Shown here piece after piece: positions 20,786-30,165 of a stretch of 64,000 nucleotides of DNA (the stretch's first letter is position 1; each line of letters begins with the position of its first letter). A program made the translations under genes and the position numbers. This DNA comes from a bacterium (GTDB taxonomy: Bacteria; UBP14; UBA6098; 4484-93). Under the pieces are notes generated by a model. The model was not told the origin of the DNA and searched no databases. It saw only the letters and a program-made list of their open reading frames with translations. The stretch is taken from contig JAGGUN010000019.1 of the NCBI GenBank assembly GCA_021158465.1, positions 18,796-82,795 of the forward strand, in the 5' to 3' direction.

Positions 20786-22546
20786 ATGGCGAAGGTAGTG
20801 TTGTCTGGTAATGAGGCAGTTGCCCGCGGCGCTTACGAGGCAGGAGTGCATGTTGCCACTGCCTACCCAGGAACGCCGAGTACAGAGATACTTGAGAATA
20901 TCGGGAAGCATTATCCGGAGATCTATGCAGAGTGGGCACCGAACGAGAAGGTTGCTGTCGAGGTAGCGATGGGAGCATCGTTTGGTGGAGCGAGGTCGCT
21001 TGCCGCTATGAAGCATGTCGGTGTGAATGTCGCGGCTGACCCGATGTTCAGTTTTGCCTACACCGGTGTCAATGGTGGTTTCATTCTCGTCTCTGCTGAT
21101 GACCCGAGTATGCACTCATCACAGAACGAACAGGACAACAGGTGGTATGGGAAGTTTGCTAAGATCCCTGTGCTTGAACCGTCCGACTCGCAGGAAGCGA
21201 AGGAGTTCGTCATACTTGGATACCAGATCTCAGAGAGGTTTAACACGCCTGTCATACTCAGGCTAACGACAAGGATAAGCCATTCTAAGAGTGTTGTCGA
21301 GCTGGGGGAGAGAAAAGAGGTGCCTGTGAAGCCGTATGTGAAGGACCAAGCGAAGTACATCGTTATGCCGCACCATGCGCGGGTATTACACAAGAAGTTG
21401 GAAGATAGGCTTAAGAAGCTCAAAGCTTTTTCCGAGACAACGGATGTGAATAGAATCGAATGGGGCGACAGGGAAATCGGGATTGTAACCGATTCAATCT
21501 CATACCAGTATGCGAAGGAGGTTTTTCCAGATGCGACCATTTTGAAGCTCGGTATGGTCTTTCCGTTCCCTGATAAAAAGGTTCGAGAGCTCGCTGAGGC
21601 GGTGAAAAAGGTTTATGTCATAGAGGAGAATGAACCGTTTATCGAAGAACATATAAGGATGCTTGGCATTTCTTGTGTTGGCAAGGAGAAGGTGCCTATT
21701 CTCTATGAGTTGAACCAGAAGCGCGTCATGGAAGCCTTCTTCGGCAAGTCAAGGAGAAAGGAGATAGATGTTTCTGGTCTTCCTCCTCGTCCGCCGGCAC
21801 TTTGTCCTGGTTGTCCGCACCGTTCGCTCTACTACGCTGCGCACAGGCTAAAACTAACGGTCACAGGAGACATCGGCTGTTACACCCTTGGCACTATGCC
21901 CCCACTCGATGCAATGGATACCTGTATATGTATGGGGGCGTCCATCGGGAATGCGTTCGGGCTCGAGCTTGCACAAGGGAAGGACTTCTCGAAGAAGATG
22001 ATAGCAACGATCGGCGACTCAACATTCGTTCACTCAGGGATGACAGGATTAGCCGAGGTGGCATACAACAAGGGTATAACGACTGTGGTTATCCTCGATA
22101 ACAGTGTAACGGCTATGACGGGTGGGCAACAGCATCCTGCTACCGGCAAGACGCTTCGTGGTGAACCGACGAGGAAACTGGATTTCGTTGCCTTAGCAAA
22201 GGCTATGGGTATAGAAAAGGTTTACGAGATGGATGCCTATAATCTGAAGGAGGTAAAAGAGAGATTGAATGAGGCAACGGATGCCGACGAGCCGGTTGTC
22301 ATCGTGAACAAGGGGAAATGCATACTTGAGCGGCGAGGCGAGAAGTTTGTTCCGTTTGCCGTTGATGTGGAGAAGTGTATCGGTTGCAAGATATGTCTTG
22401 GGCTGGGTTGTCCTGCAATATCGTTCGATAAGGAGAAAAATAAGGCTCAAATTGACCCTATTCTCTGTGTTGGGAGCGCATGCACTTTATGCTCGCAGGT
22501 CTGCCCTACAGATGCAATTGGGGAAATTGATGGTAAGGAGGCATAA
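20786..22546 (+). CDS. iorA: Indolepyruvate:ferredoxin oxidoreductase, alpha subunit
   Basis: Thiamine-diphosphate enzyme that oxidatively decarboxylates aryl pyruvates from aromatic amino acids to aryl-acetyl-CoA, reducing ferredoxin, in anaerobes. The 586 residues show the pyrimidine-binding part (PGTPSTEILENI, PNEKVAVEVAMGAS), the CPGCPHR motif, the TPP pyrophosphate site GDIGCYTLG and GDSTFVHSG ... ILDNSVTAMTGGQ. A C-terminal two-cluster ferredoxin domain follows (CIGCKICLGLGCP; CVGSACTLCSQVCP). GGGAGG precedes the ATG. The beta subunit follows with a one-base overlap. Confidence 0.96.
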   Translation: MAKVVLSGNEAVARGAYEAGVHVATAYPGTPSTEILENIGKHYPEIYAEWAPNEKVAVEVAMGASFGGARSLAAMKHVGVNVAADPMFSFAYTGVNGGFILVSADDPSMHSSQNEQDNRWYGKFAKIPVLEPSDSQEAKEFVILGYQISERFNTPVILRLTTRISHSKSVVELGERKEVPVKPYVKDQAKYIVMPHHARVLHKKLEDRLKKLKAFSETTDVNRIEWGDREIGIVTDSISYQYAKEVFPDATILKLGMVFPFPDKKVRELAEAVKKVYVIEENEPFIEEHIRMLGISCVGKEKVPILYELNQKRVMEAFFGKSRRKEIDVSGLPPRPPALCPGCPHRSLYYAAHRLKLTVTGDIGCYTLGTMPPLDAMDTCICMGASIGNAFGLELAQGKDFSKKMIATIGDSTFVHSGMTGLAEVAYNKGITTVVILDNSVTAMTGGQQHPATGKTLRGEPTRKLDFVALAKAMGIEKVYEMDAYNLKEVKERLNEATDADEPVVIVNKGKCILERRGEKFVPFAVDVEKCIGCKICLGLGCPAISFDKEKNKAQIDPILCVGSACTLCSQVCPTDAIGEIDGKEA

Positions 22547-23133
22547 TGGATAGACCAACGGGGATACTTGCTGTTGGCGTCGGGGGACAAGGGATAATCC
22601 TTGCCACAGAGATACTTTCTGAGCTTGCTCTTTCCGCCGGGTTCGATGTGAAGAAGAGCGAGGTTCATGGGATGAGCCAGCGAGGTGGAGCGGTTGTCGC
22701 TGCTGTGAGGTTCGGTGAGAAGGTGTATTCTCCGCTTATAACGGAAGGCGAGGCGGACTATCTGCTCGCTTTCGAGAAGCTGGAGGCTTTGCGCAATATC
22801 AACTATCTTGCTCCAGATGGGATTCTTATCGCCAACAGCAGAGAAATATATCCTGCCCCTGTGGCGGCTGGATTGATGGATTATCCAGCGGATGTTGAGG
22901 AGAGACTAAGGGAATACGCCAGGAATCTCGTTCTCCTCGACGCAACAGAGCTCGCCCTTAAGGCAGGGCATCCGAGAACGCTAAATGTTGTCCTGCTTGG
23001 TGTACTTTCCACCTTCCTTAAGATTCCAGTTGAGCTTTGGGAGGAGACTATTCGGAGAAGGGTTCCCAGGAAGGCGGTAGACGCCAATATAAAGGCGTTC
23101 CATCTTGGCATAGAACAAAGGAGGGTAGAATGA
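22546..23133 (+). CDS. iorB: Indolepyruvate:ferredoxin oxidoreductase, beta subunit
   Basis: Gamma-type POR domain subunit that pairs with IorA. The 195 residues carry the typical N-terminal [14 protein letters not shown] and the [21 protein letters not shown] motif. The length matches the family. The ATG at 22546 shares its A with the last base of the iorA stop, and the stop overlaps the transaldolase start (ATGA), so the three genes are translationally coupled. Confidence 0.95.
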   Translation: MDRPTGILAVGVGGQGIILATEILSELALSAGFDVKKSEVHGMSQRGGAVVAAVRFGEKVYSPLITEGEADYLLAFEKLEALRNINYLAPDGILIANSREIYPAPVAAGLMDYPADVEERLREYARNLVLLDATELALKAGHPRTLNVVLLGVLSTFLKIPVELWEETIRRRVPRKAVDANIKAFHLGIEQRRVE

Positions 23134-23780
23134 AATTCTTCATCGATACGGCAAACATCTGCCAGATAAGGGAGGCGAATTCCTGGGGAGTGCTGGATGG
23201 TGTTACCACAAATCCGTCGCTTGCTGCAAGGGAGAACGGCTCATACAAGGCGATTCTGGAGGAGATTGCTGACATAGTTGACGGTTCAATAAGCGCTGAG
23301 GTAATATCCCAGGACTATGATGGGATGATGAAGGAGGCTCATGAACTCATCGAGATAAGCGACAGAATAGCGGTGAAAATACCTCTCACGAAGGTAGGGC
23401 TGAAGGCGATCAAGTCCCTATCCGATGAGGGGGTTGATGTTAACGCCACGCTCATCTTCAACCCGATGCAGGCTCTCCTTGCTGCGAAGGCTGGGGCAAC
23501 CTTTGTCTCACCGTTTGTCGGTAGACTCGATGATATATCCTCGATGGGGATGAGGGTCGTCCAGGATATAAGAACAATCTTTGATAATTACGGCTTTGGT
23601 ACAGAGATAATCGTCGCTTCTATCCGTCATCCGGTGCATGTGTATGAGGCTGCAATGGTTGGTGCTGACATAGCAACGATTCCGTTTGCTGTTCTGGAAA
23701 AGCTCTTTAACCATCCTCTGACCGGCATCGGGATAGAGAGGTTCCTATCTGACTGGAAGAAGGCTAACAAGCGATTTTGA
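23130..23780 (+). CDS. Fructose-6-phosphate aldolase / transaldolase (TalC-FSA type)
   Basis: Short transaldolase-family enzyme (216 residues) acting in the non-oxidative pentose phosphate route or as an F6P aldolase. Visible motifs: [15 protein letters not shown], Schiff-base Lys83 in [35 protein letters not shown] and ASIRHPVHV. The true ATG at 23130 has GGAGGG upstream and overlaps the iorB stop; a longer in-frame extension is spurious. FSA and short transaldolases cannot be separated by eye. Confidence 0.92.
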   Translation: MKFFIDTANICQIREANSWGVLDGVTTNPSLAARENGSYKAILEEIADIVDGSISAEVISQDYDGMMKEAHELIEISDRIAVKIPLTKVGLKAIKSLSDEGVDVNATLIFNPMQALLAAKAGATFVSPFVGRLDDISSMGMRVVQDIRTIFDNYGFGTEIIVASIRHPVHVYEAAMVGADIATIPFAVLEKLFNHPLTGIGIERFLSDWKKANKRF

Positions 23781-23792
23781 TAAGGAGAGATA

Positions 23793-24854
23793 ATGTCGGA
23801 ATTGAGGCATGACCCGATTCAGAAGAGATGGGTTATAATAGCGACCGAGCGTTCACGACGTCCCACTGATTTCAAGCATGAAGAGAAATCAATGGAGCAG
23901 CCGTCTCATGTGGAAAGTTGCCCGTTTTGCGAGGGAAACGAGGATAAGACTCCACCGGAGATATTTGCTATCAGGAAGCCCGGAAGCCCCAAGAACGGTC
24001 CAGGCTGGGAGCTTCGCGTCTTCCCGAATAAGTTTCCTGCTCTCCGTGTCGAGGGAGAGATCGGGAGAAGAGGGCTTGGCATATACGATATAATGAACGG
24101 CGTCGGTGCGCACGAGGTAATAGTTGAGACAAAAAATCACTCCCTTCATATGGGTGATATGCCTGTCTCACATCTGAAGAAGGTGGTATCGGTCTACAAG
24201 TCGAGGATACTCGACCTTGGCAGGGACACCCGGCTTAGGTATACCCTCGTCTTCAAGAACTACGGAGCTGTGGCGGGTGCTTCCCTCGCTCATCCACACA
24301 CTCAACTCATAGCCACTTCTGTCACCCCTCGGACAATTTCTCAGGAGCTCGACTCAGGCAAGGAGCATTTTCTTGCCAAGGAACGATGCCTTTTCTGTGA
24401 CATCATTAATCAGGAGCTGGCGTTAAAGGAGAGGATAATATACGAGACGAGGGAGTTTATTGTGCTTGCTCCGTTTGCCTCTCGGTTCCCGTTTGAGTGT
24501 GTTATCTATCCGAGGAGGCATTCGCACGACTACACCCTTATGAACGATGCAGAGCTCTATGAGCTTGCCCGTGTGTTGAAAGCCACCTTGTATAAACTAA
24601 AGGTAGCCCTCAACGACCCACCTTACAACTTTGTTCTACACACAGCACCCTATACAACGCCGCGACCGGGGAAGGAACATTACTGGAAGACACTGCCTTA
24701 CGACTATCACTGGCACATAGAGATTATACCAAGGATTACCAGGGTGGCGGGGTTCGAGTGGGGAACGGGGTTCTATATAAATACTGCATCCCCAGAGATG
24801 GCGGCAGAATTCCTGCGGGATGTGGAACTCCCAGAGGGCTTCTTTGATGATTAA
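23793..24854 (+). CDS. galT: Galactose-1-phosphate uridylyltransferase
   Basis: HIT-superfamily nucleotidyltransferase of the Leloir pathway; some relatives act on other sugar phosphates. The 353 residues contain the two zinc sites CPFC and CLFC, the active-site motif HPHTQ (His167/His169) and late HWHIEIIPR. Length is normal. GGAGA precedes the ATG at five bases. It closes the run that includes iorAB and the transaldolase; galK and galE do not adjoin. A promoter for the next gene begins just after its stop. Confidence 0.92.
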   Translation: MSELRHDPIQKRWVIIATERSRRPTDFKHEEKSMEQPSHVESCPFCEGNEDKTPPEIFAIRKPGSPKNGPGWELRVFPNKFPALRVEGEIGRRGLGIYDIMNGVGAHEVIVETKNHSLHMGDMPVSHLKKVVSVYKSRILDLGRDTRLRYTLVFKNYGAVAGASLAHPHTQLIATSVTPRTISQELDSGKEHFLAKERCLFCDIINQELALKERIIYETREFIVLAPFASRFPFECVIYPRRHSHDYTLMNDAELYELARVLKATLYKLKVALNDPPYNFVLHTAPYTTPRPGKEHYWKTLPYDYHWHIEIIPRITRVAGFEWGTGFYINTASPEMAAEFLRDVELPEGFFDD

Positions 24855-24856
24855 TG

Positions 24857-24884
24857 TTGATTTACTTGATATTTCTGTTATATT
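24857..24884 (+). promoter_or_regulatory. Promoter of the pgpH-ybeY-corC operon
   Basis: TTGATT (24857-24862), 16-base spacer, TATATT (24879-24884), immediately after galT and 40 bases before the next start codon. It matches the recurring promoter form of this window. Confidence 0.65.
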
Positions 24885-24923
24885 ATTTTTAAGGATTGAA
24901 CATCACAAGTAGCAGGCGAAGGG

Positions 24924-27059
24924 TTGGGGCTATCTGTTCGAGATAAGATTCTGTTACCGCCGAGATTCTGGTACTTCCTCGTTATGGCGGTTGTTGTTAC
25001 TCTCCTTTATCCTAAATGGGGTGAGGAAGAGGTTTTCTTCAAGGAGGGCGAGGTCTCCCAGGAGGAGATTATCGCCCCATTTACATTCAAGATACTAAAA
25101 AGCAAGAGCGAGATTGAGAGGGAAAAGGCTTTAATAAAGCAAAGCTCACCGTTGGTTCTTCTCTTCTCCGATTCGGTTGCATCTGCCCAGAATAGGAAGT
25201 TGTCTGACTTCTGGAGGAGAGTAGAGCAACTGCGTAGTTTGAAGCTCCCTTTGTTGGAAAAGGTAGACTCTCTTAAGGCGATGTATGCGCTATCCGACAG
25301 GACATGCGAACTTCTCCTCTCCACGAGGAAAACCGCCGATATAAAGGATGCTACGAGGAAGGAGGTTCAGGGGTTCTATCGAGATGGACTGCTTGATGAC
25401 AAGGTTCTTCTCCAGGCTGAGACGAAGGTTGCTACTGTAAAGAAGGGTAACAGGGAAACACTTATTCCCTTGGCAAATCTTACATCGAGTAGTGAGGCTG
25501 CCCGAAGGATAAGAGAAGACTTTTCCTCGAGGTTTGAGGGGTATGCGGACAAGGAAGAAGCCGCATCAGAGATTGCTATCTTTTTTCTGAAGCCGAATCT
25601 CATTCCTGATTTCAAGGAGACAGAGGAGAGGCTCAAGCTTGCCTTGAGCAACATTAACCCTTACAAAGGGACCGTCCTCAAGGATGAGAAGATTGTCGGG
25701 AAACACGAGCGGATAACAAAGGATATTCAAGAGAAGTTACTTTCGCTTGAAGCTGCCCGCCGTGGGCAGAAAATTGCGCCGGGAGCGTTCAGGACAGTAC
25801 TTCAAGTTATCTTTCGTTTCATTATAGTTGTTGTATTATTCTCGGTTCTGTACTTTTATCTCTATTTTGTTGACCGCAAGATGCTTACAAACAAAAGATA
25901 CCTCTTGTTCTTTCTGGGGCTTGTCCTTGTGCTGATGGGGATAAACCTTGTGATAGGGATGCTCGATATGTCCAGCTACCTTGTGCCTGTCTGCTTTGCA
26001 ACCATTGCTCTTACTCTTCTTTTCTCACCTAGGACGGCTATTCCGATTGCGATATTACTTCCACTGCTTGTTGGGTTCTACAACGACTTTCAGTTCCCTC
26101 TTACATTCTCGCTTCTTATTGTCTCGCTTGCATCTGTCTTCCTGTTTTTCGACCTCAAAGAACGAAGCAGAATATACATCCCTATCTTAGCTTTGATTGT
26201 GTTGTCTGTGGTCTGTGTATCTTCCCTGGGTGGATTGATGTATACGCCTTGGAAAAAGGTGCTTGAGAACAGCGGACTTCTTGTGCTCAACCTCTTCTTC
26301 TCCTCCAGTGTTGCTATAGTTCTTTTAACTCCTCTTGAACGCCTTCTTGGCAGGACGACGCACTTCACGCTTGCAGACCTCAACTCCACCAACCATACCC
26401 TGCTTCAACAGCTCTCGGTTGAAGCACCTGGGACTTTTCACCACAGTATGCTTGTAGCAACGCTTGCGGAGGCGGCTGCAGAAGAGATAGGAGCGGACAG
26501 ACTGCTCGCAAGGGTCGGCGCGCTCTTCCACGATATTGGAAAAATTTACAGACCATACTACTTCTACGAAAACAGTCGGGGAAGAGACAGACATGCCTCT
26601 CTTACCCCCCGGGAGAGTGCTGCTGTTATTGTTTCGCATGTAAAGGATGGTGTCGAACTTGCGCGTGCGCATAAGCTCCCGCTCCCGGTTGTCAACATAA
26701 TACAGGAACACCATGGAACATCTGTGGTGGAGTACTTTTACAAGAAATCGCTCTCCCGAGGCGGGAACCCGGGTAGCAAGGATGAATTCCGCTACCCTGG
26801 TCCCAAACCGAGAAGCAAAGAGGCTGCTATCGTTATGATATCTGACGCCTCGGAGGCTGCCGTCCGCTCGCTTGATGACCCAACGGATAAGGAGATAGCC
26901 GAGCTTGTGCACTCGATTATCTGGGATAGGTTGAAGGATGGGCAGTTCAGTGACTCGGGGTTGACACTGACCGAGGTTGGTGCCGTAGAGAGCAGGTTAA
27001 TCCGTGTTCTGGAAGGTCTCCATCACTCCAGAAAGAATTATCGGGAGGATGTAGAGTGA
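24924..27059 (+). CDS. 7TM receptor with intracellular HD phosphohydrolase (PgpH-like)
   Basis: Membrane protein of 711 residues; relatives (PgpH) hydrolyse cyclic di-AMP. It has one N-terminal membrane helix (about 15-30), an extracytoplasmic 7TMR-HDED-type region (about 35-285), a bundle of about seven membrane helices (290-475), and a cytoplasmic HD domain with HHSMLVATLAEAA, the catalytic pair HD (His536-Asp537) in LFHDIGKIYRP, and EHHGT. The TTG start at 24924 is preceded by GAAGGG; no better start exists. It is followed by ybeY with a GTGA overlap, the widely conserved pgpH-ybeY order. Confidence 0.92.
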   Translation: MGLSVRDKILLPPRFWYFLVMAVVVTLLYPKWGEEEVFFKEGEVSQEEIIAPFTFKILKSKSEIEREKALIKQSSPLVLLFSDSVASAQNRKLSDFWRRVEQLRSLKLPLLEKVDSLKAMYALSDRTCELLLSTRKTADIKDATRKEVQGFYRDGLLDDKVLLQAETKVATVKKGNRETLIPLANLTSSSEAARRIREDFSSRFEGYADKEEAASEIAIFFLKPNLIPDFKETEERLKLALSNINPYKGTVLKDEKIVGKHERITKDIQEKLLSLEAARRGQKIAPGAFRTVLQVIFRFIIVVVLFSVLYFYLYFVDRKMLTNKRYLLFFLGLVLVLMGINLVIGMLDMSSYLVPVCFATIALTLLFSPRTAIPIAILLPLLVGFYNDFQFPLTFSLLIVSLASVFLFFDLKERSRIYIPILALIVLSVVCVSSLGGLMYTPWKKVLENSGLLVLNLFFSSSVAIVLLTPLERLLGRTTHFTLADLNSTNHTLLQQLSVEAPGTFHHSMLVATLAEAAAEEIGADRLLARVGALFHDIGKIYRPYYFYENSRGRDRHASLTPRESAAVIVSHVKDGVELARAHKLPLPVVNIIQEHHGTSVVEYFYKKSLSRGGNPGSKDEFRYPGPKPRSKEAAIVMISDASEAAVRSLDDPTDKEIAELVHSIIWDRLKDGQFSDSGLTLTEVGAVESRLIRVLEGLHHSRKNYREDVE

Positions 27060-27517
27060 GCGTCGAGCTTTACGATGAATATATGAAGCTGAACCTCCCG
27101 ATGGATGCTCTCTACCGTTTCATTAAGAAGGTTACAAGGGACGAGAGATACGAATCCAATGTGCGAGTGGTATATATTGACTCCGACAGAATGAGAGAAC
27201 TAAATTACCTTTTTCTTGGCAAGGATGAGGATACCGATGTGCTTTCCTTCCCCGTGTCGGGTGAGACATTTATTGCAGATAACGTCCCGACAGAGGAGGA
27301 GGATTTCGACGAGGTTTACATCTCTGTGGATAAGGTCCTGGAGAATGCCCAGGAGTATAAGACAGATTTTACCTATGAACTCTTCCTTGTGACCCTCCAT
27401 GGAATTCTGCATCTTGTTGGCTTCGATGACCAGACCGAGGAAGAGAGAAAATGTATGCGTGAGAGGGAGGATTTTTATATGGAAAGGTATAAAGACCTCT
27501 GGAATATAAACGGATAA
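27056..27517 (+). CDS. ybeY: Endoribonuclease YbeY
   Basis: Single-strand-specific zinc endoribonuclease used in 16S rRNA maturation and ribosome quality control. The 153 residues end with the family core HGILHLVGFDDQT. Two zinc histidines are present, but the usual third His (GYDH) is Asp here. Other family parts, such as FLGKDEDTDVLSFP, are intact. The GTG start overlaps the stop of the HD-domain gene. Confidence 0.93.
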   Translation: MSVELYDEYMKLNLPMDALYRFIKKVTRDERYESNVRVVYIDSDRMRELNYLFLGKDEDTDVLSFPVSGETFIADNVPTEEEDFDEVYISVDKVLENAQEYKTDFTYELFLVTLHGILHLVGFDDQTEEERKCMREREDFYMERYKDLWNING

Positions 27518-27546
27518 CAAGGAGGTGTAACCCTTTTCGGGAGCTT

Positions 27547-28767
27547 ATGGACCCCTTCACATTTATTCTCTTACTGATCTTTATTTTCCTCCTCACTGCT
27601 GTCTCACTTTTTGAGTCGTCCTATTATCGTCTCCTTCAAGAAGAGGCTCTTGACAGGGAGAAGTTCTCCACTTGGTTTCTCGAGAGGATGAGGAAGACAA
27701 GAGAAACCAATATATTCCTCACTCTGACGAAGCTCTTGCTCCTATTGGGGGTATCTGTTACCTTCTTCTTGCTTGTCGGGAACATCTTTGCTCATTCGGC
27801 TGTGAATACCTTCGTTGAACTCCTCGTTCTCTGGGCAATCCTAATAATCGTTATGGAAGTTATTCCGTACACCCGGAGGATGATTGTTCTCAAGAAGATG
27901 TCCCCTGATTGTCTCTTGGTAGCGAGGCTTCTGTACATTATTCTATTTCCGCTTACGCGTTTCTGGGGGATATTTCTTGGACTCTATGCCACAGAGGAGG
28001 AAGAGGTTCAGAAGGAGATAGAGACGCTTCTTACCGAGGAGGGTGACTATGAGTCTTTGGAGGCAGAAGAGAGGCAGATGATAAGGCATGTTGTCGAGTT
28101 CGGGGACACGACGGCAAGAGAGATTATGGTTCCAAGGATCGATATGGTGGCGCTCGAGGTAAATACACCTGTGGATGAGGTCATAGAGACCATAACGAAA
28201 TGTGGACACACACGGATACCGGTTTACCGCGAGAAGATCGATGACATAGTCGGAGTGCTCTATGTTAAGGACCTTATCACCTATCTGTATGAGAGGAAAC
28301 CTGTGGTGCTCAAGGATATCATCAGGGAAGCGGAGTTTGTACCAGAAGCACAGAAGATAGACGATATCATGAGATTGTTCAAGAGGACAAGGAAACATAT
28401 CGCAATTGTTGTGGATGAATATGGTGGCACAGCAGGGTTGGTAACGATGGAGGATGTTTTGGAAGAGATTGTCGGCGAGATCCAGGATGAGTATGATACC
28501 GAAGAGGTTCTGATACAGAAGATAAACAATGCCGAGTATCTTGTGAACGCGAAGATAAACCTCGATGAGCTGAACGAACAGACAGGGATCTCCGTCCCGT
28601 CTGAGGAGGTAGATACACTTGCGGGGTTCCTGTATAACCTTGCGAACGCCATCCCTAAACCAGGGCAAAAGCTATCATTCGGAAACCTCAACTTTACCAT
28701 CGAGGAGGTGGTCGGACAGAGAATCGGCAGGGTCAGAATAAGGATAAAAGGGAGAGAAGACGAATAA
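27547..28767 (+). CDS. CorC/HlyC-type membrane protein with CBS pair
   Basis: Hemolysin-like/CNNM-related protein, 406 residues, possibly involved in magnesium or cobalt efflux. The N-terminus has about three or four membrane helices (5-22, 55-80, 85-105, 125-145), a reduced DUF21-like region. The cytoplasmic part has two CBS domains (about 195-315: REIMVPRIDM ... TRIPVYREKIDDIVGVLYVKD; AIVVDEYGGTAGLVTMEDVLEEIVGEI). The CorC/HlyC C-terminal domain with VDTLAGFLYNLANAIPKPG comes last. Third gene of the pgpH-ybeY operon. Confidence 0.9.
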   Translation: MDPFTFILLLIFIFLLTAVSLFESSYYRLLQEEALDREKFSTWFLERMRKTRETNIFLTLTKLLLLLGVSVTFFLLVGNIFAHSAVNTFVELLVLWAILIIVMEVIPYTRRMIVLKKMSPDCLLVARLLYIILFPLTRFWGIFLGLYATEEEEVQKEIETLLTEEGDYESLEAEERQMIRHVVEFGDTTAREIMVPRIDMVALEVNTPVDEVIETITKCGHTRIPVYREKIDDIVGVLYVKDLITYLYERKPVVLKDIIREAEFVPEAQKIDDIMRLFKRTRKHIAIVVDEYGGTAGLVTMEDVLEEIVGEIQDEYDTEEVLIQKINNAEYLVNAKINLDELNEQTGISVPSEEVDTLAGFLYNLANAIPKPGQKLSFGNLNFTIEEVVGQRIGRVRIRIKGREDE

Positions 28768-28789
28768 TAAGCTCATCTGCGATGACAAC

Positions 28790-28830
28790 CGGGAGGTGAT
28801 ACAGCTTAAGATAGTTCACTTTACCTCCCG
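28790..28830. terminator. Possible bidirectional terminator between converging genes
   Basis: An 8-bp perfect stem CGGGAGGT / ACCTCCCG with a 25-base loop lies between the convergent corC-like and ruvA genes. There is no clear T-run on the plus side, though TAAAATTTTAG follows, so efficiency is uncertain. Confidence 0.4.
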
Positions 28831-28839
28831 ACTAAAATT

Positions 28840-29406
28840 TTAGACAATTTCCACCAGAGCCTTCTTGATTGTTTCTTCGAGGGTAAGCTCCGGTTTTTCC
28901 TTCCTTACTTTTGAAACAGCCCTTATTGCTTTCTGTGTTGAGTATCCAAGCGAGACGAGAGCTGATATCGCCTCTTTGGAGAGTGCATCCTCCGGTTTCT
29001 CCACGAATTCCATCGTTCCGTGGAGTTCGGCTAATATGCGTTTTGCCTTTTTCTCTCCTATTCCCGGTGCCCTCTTAAGAGCGGATATATCACCTGACTG
29101 GATCGCAGAATAAAGCTCAGGTGGTGCAATTCCTGAGAGAATTGATATAGCGGTCCTCGCTCCAAGACCGGGGACGGTTATGAGTTTCAAGAAGGCTTCT
29201 TTCTCCTCTACAGTCGAGAACCCGAACACCTCGAGTCTGTTCTGACGGAAGGTGAGGTATGTGTAGAGGGAACATTCTTCTCCCTCATCTGGCAGGGAGG
29301 AATAGGTTGTAAGAGAGATATGAACCTCGATGCCAACTCCACCGACATCGATTAACGCTATGGTCGGCGATTTTGAGGATAGCTTCCCCTTAACATACGA
29401 AAGCAT
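28840..29406 (-). CDS. ruvA: Holliday junction branch migration protein RuvA
   Basis: Binds four-way junctions and loads RuvB helicase. The 188-residue protein has the N-terminal OB fold (GKLSSKSPTIALIDVGGVGIEVHI is split across 6-30), and two helix-hairpin-helix motifs (TVPGLGARTAISIL; RAPGIGEKKAKRIL). The C-terminal domain (ALVSLGYSTQKAIRAV) regulates RuvB. Length is normal. It starts directly after the stop of the rhomboid gene. ruvB and ruvC are not in the window. Confidence 0.96.
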   Translation of the reverse strand: MLSYVKGKLSSKSPTIALIDVGGVGIEVHISLTTYSSLPDEGEECSLYTYLTFRQNRLEVFGFSTVEEKEAFLKLITVPGLGARTAISILSGIAPPELYSAIQSGDISALKRAPGIGEKKAKRILAELHGTMEFVEKPEDALSKEAISALVSLGYSTQKAIRAVSKVRKEKPELTLEETIKKALVEIV

Positions 29407-30165
29407 CTATCTTCTCCTTTTTAATTTCTTTCCGAAGTAGTAAAGCGCCCGTTGCTCTTCCTTCGTCAGCGAGCCTATTCCGTGGTGGGATATCTTGTCC
29501 AGTATCCTGTCTATCTCCTCATCCGATATATCTTCTACCTGTTTTGGGAACTGGATTACCCTTCCAACTCTTTTCCTTGAGACCTTTCGTTTGATTAGGA
29601 GGTAGGCAACACCGAACACCATGCCACCGAGATGGGCAAAATGTGCTATCCCGTCACGGGAGGAGGAAAAGGAGGCGAAGAATTCCAGCACGGCGAATAG
29701 CGCAACGAAGTATTTCGATTTTATGGGGAAGAAAAAGTATAGGTAGACATATTGTTCGGGGAATATGATGCCGTATGCCGCCAGAAGCCCATAGATCGCT
29801 CCGGATGCCCCAATTGTCGGATATGAGGAAAAGGTTATACAGGTTATTCCGGCTCCAATCCCAGATATAAAGAAAAATTTCAGGAATTCCTTTGTCCCCC
29901 AGAACTGCTCGAGCACCCTCCCGAACATCCATAGCACGAACATATTGAAAAACAGGTGCATAAACCCACCATGGAGGAAGATGTAGGTTACCAGTTGCCA
30001 GAGCCACAGTCTACCTACCACATCCGAGCGGGTGAGTGCAAAGAAGCGAAGCATAAGATTTGGGGAGATTAACTGCAGAATGAATACCAACCCACAGCTG
30101 ATAATGAGCCATTTTACGCTGTTTCCGAATCTTTGTCTCCCACGAAATGGATAGTATCCGTTCAT
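29407..30165 (-). CDS. Rhomboid family intramembrane serine protease
   Basis: Six-helix membrane protease of 252 residues. Catalytic Ser121 lies in GASGAIYG and His178 in AHFAHLGG; the oxyanion loop region HGGFMHLFFNMFVLW is present. A C-terminal cytoplasmic tail (about 200-252) has SDEEIDRILDKISHHGIGSL, a short helical motif common in rhomboids of this type. Substrate unknown. The start overlaps the mnmA stop (ATGA). Confidence 0.93.
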   Translation of the reverse strand: MNGYYPFRGRQRFGNSVKWLIISCGLVFILQLISPNLMLRFFALTRSDVVGRLWLWQLVTYIFLHGGFMHLFFNMFVLWMFGRVLEQFWGTKEFLKFFFISGIGAGITCITFSSYPTIGASGAIYGLLAAYGIIFPEQYVYLYFFFPIKSKYFVALFAVLEFFASFSSSRDGIAHFAHLGGMVFGVAYLLIKRKVSRKRVGRVIQFPKQVEDISDEEIDRILDKISHHGIGSLTKEEQRALYYFGKKLKRRR

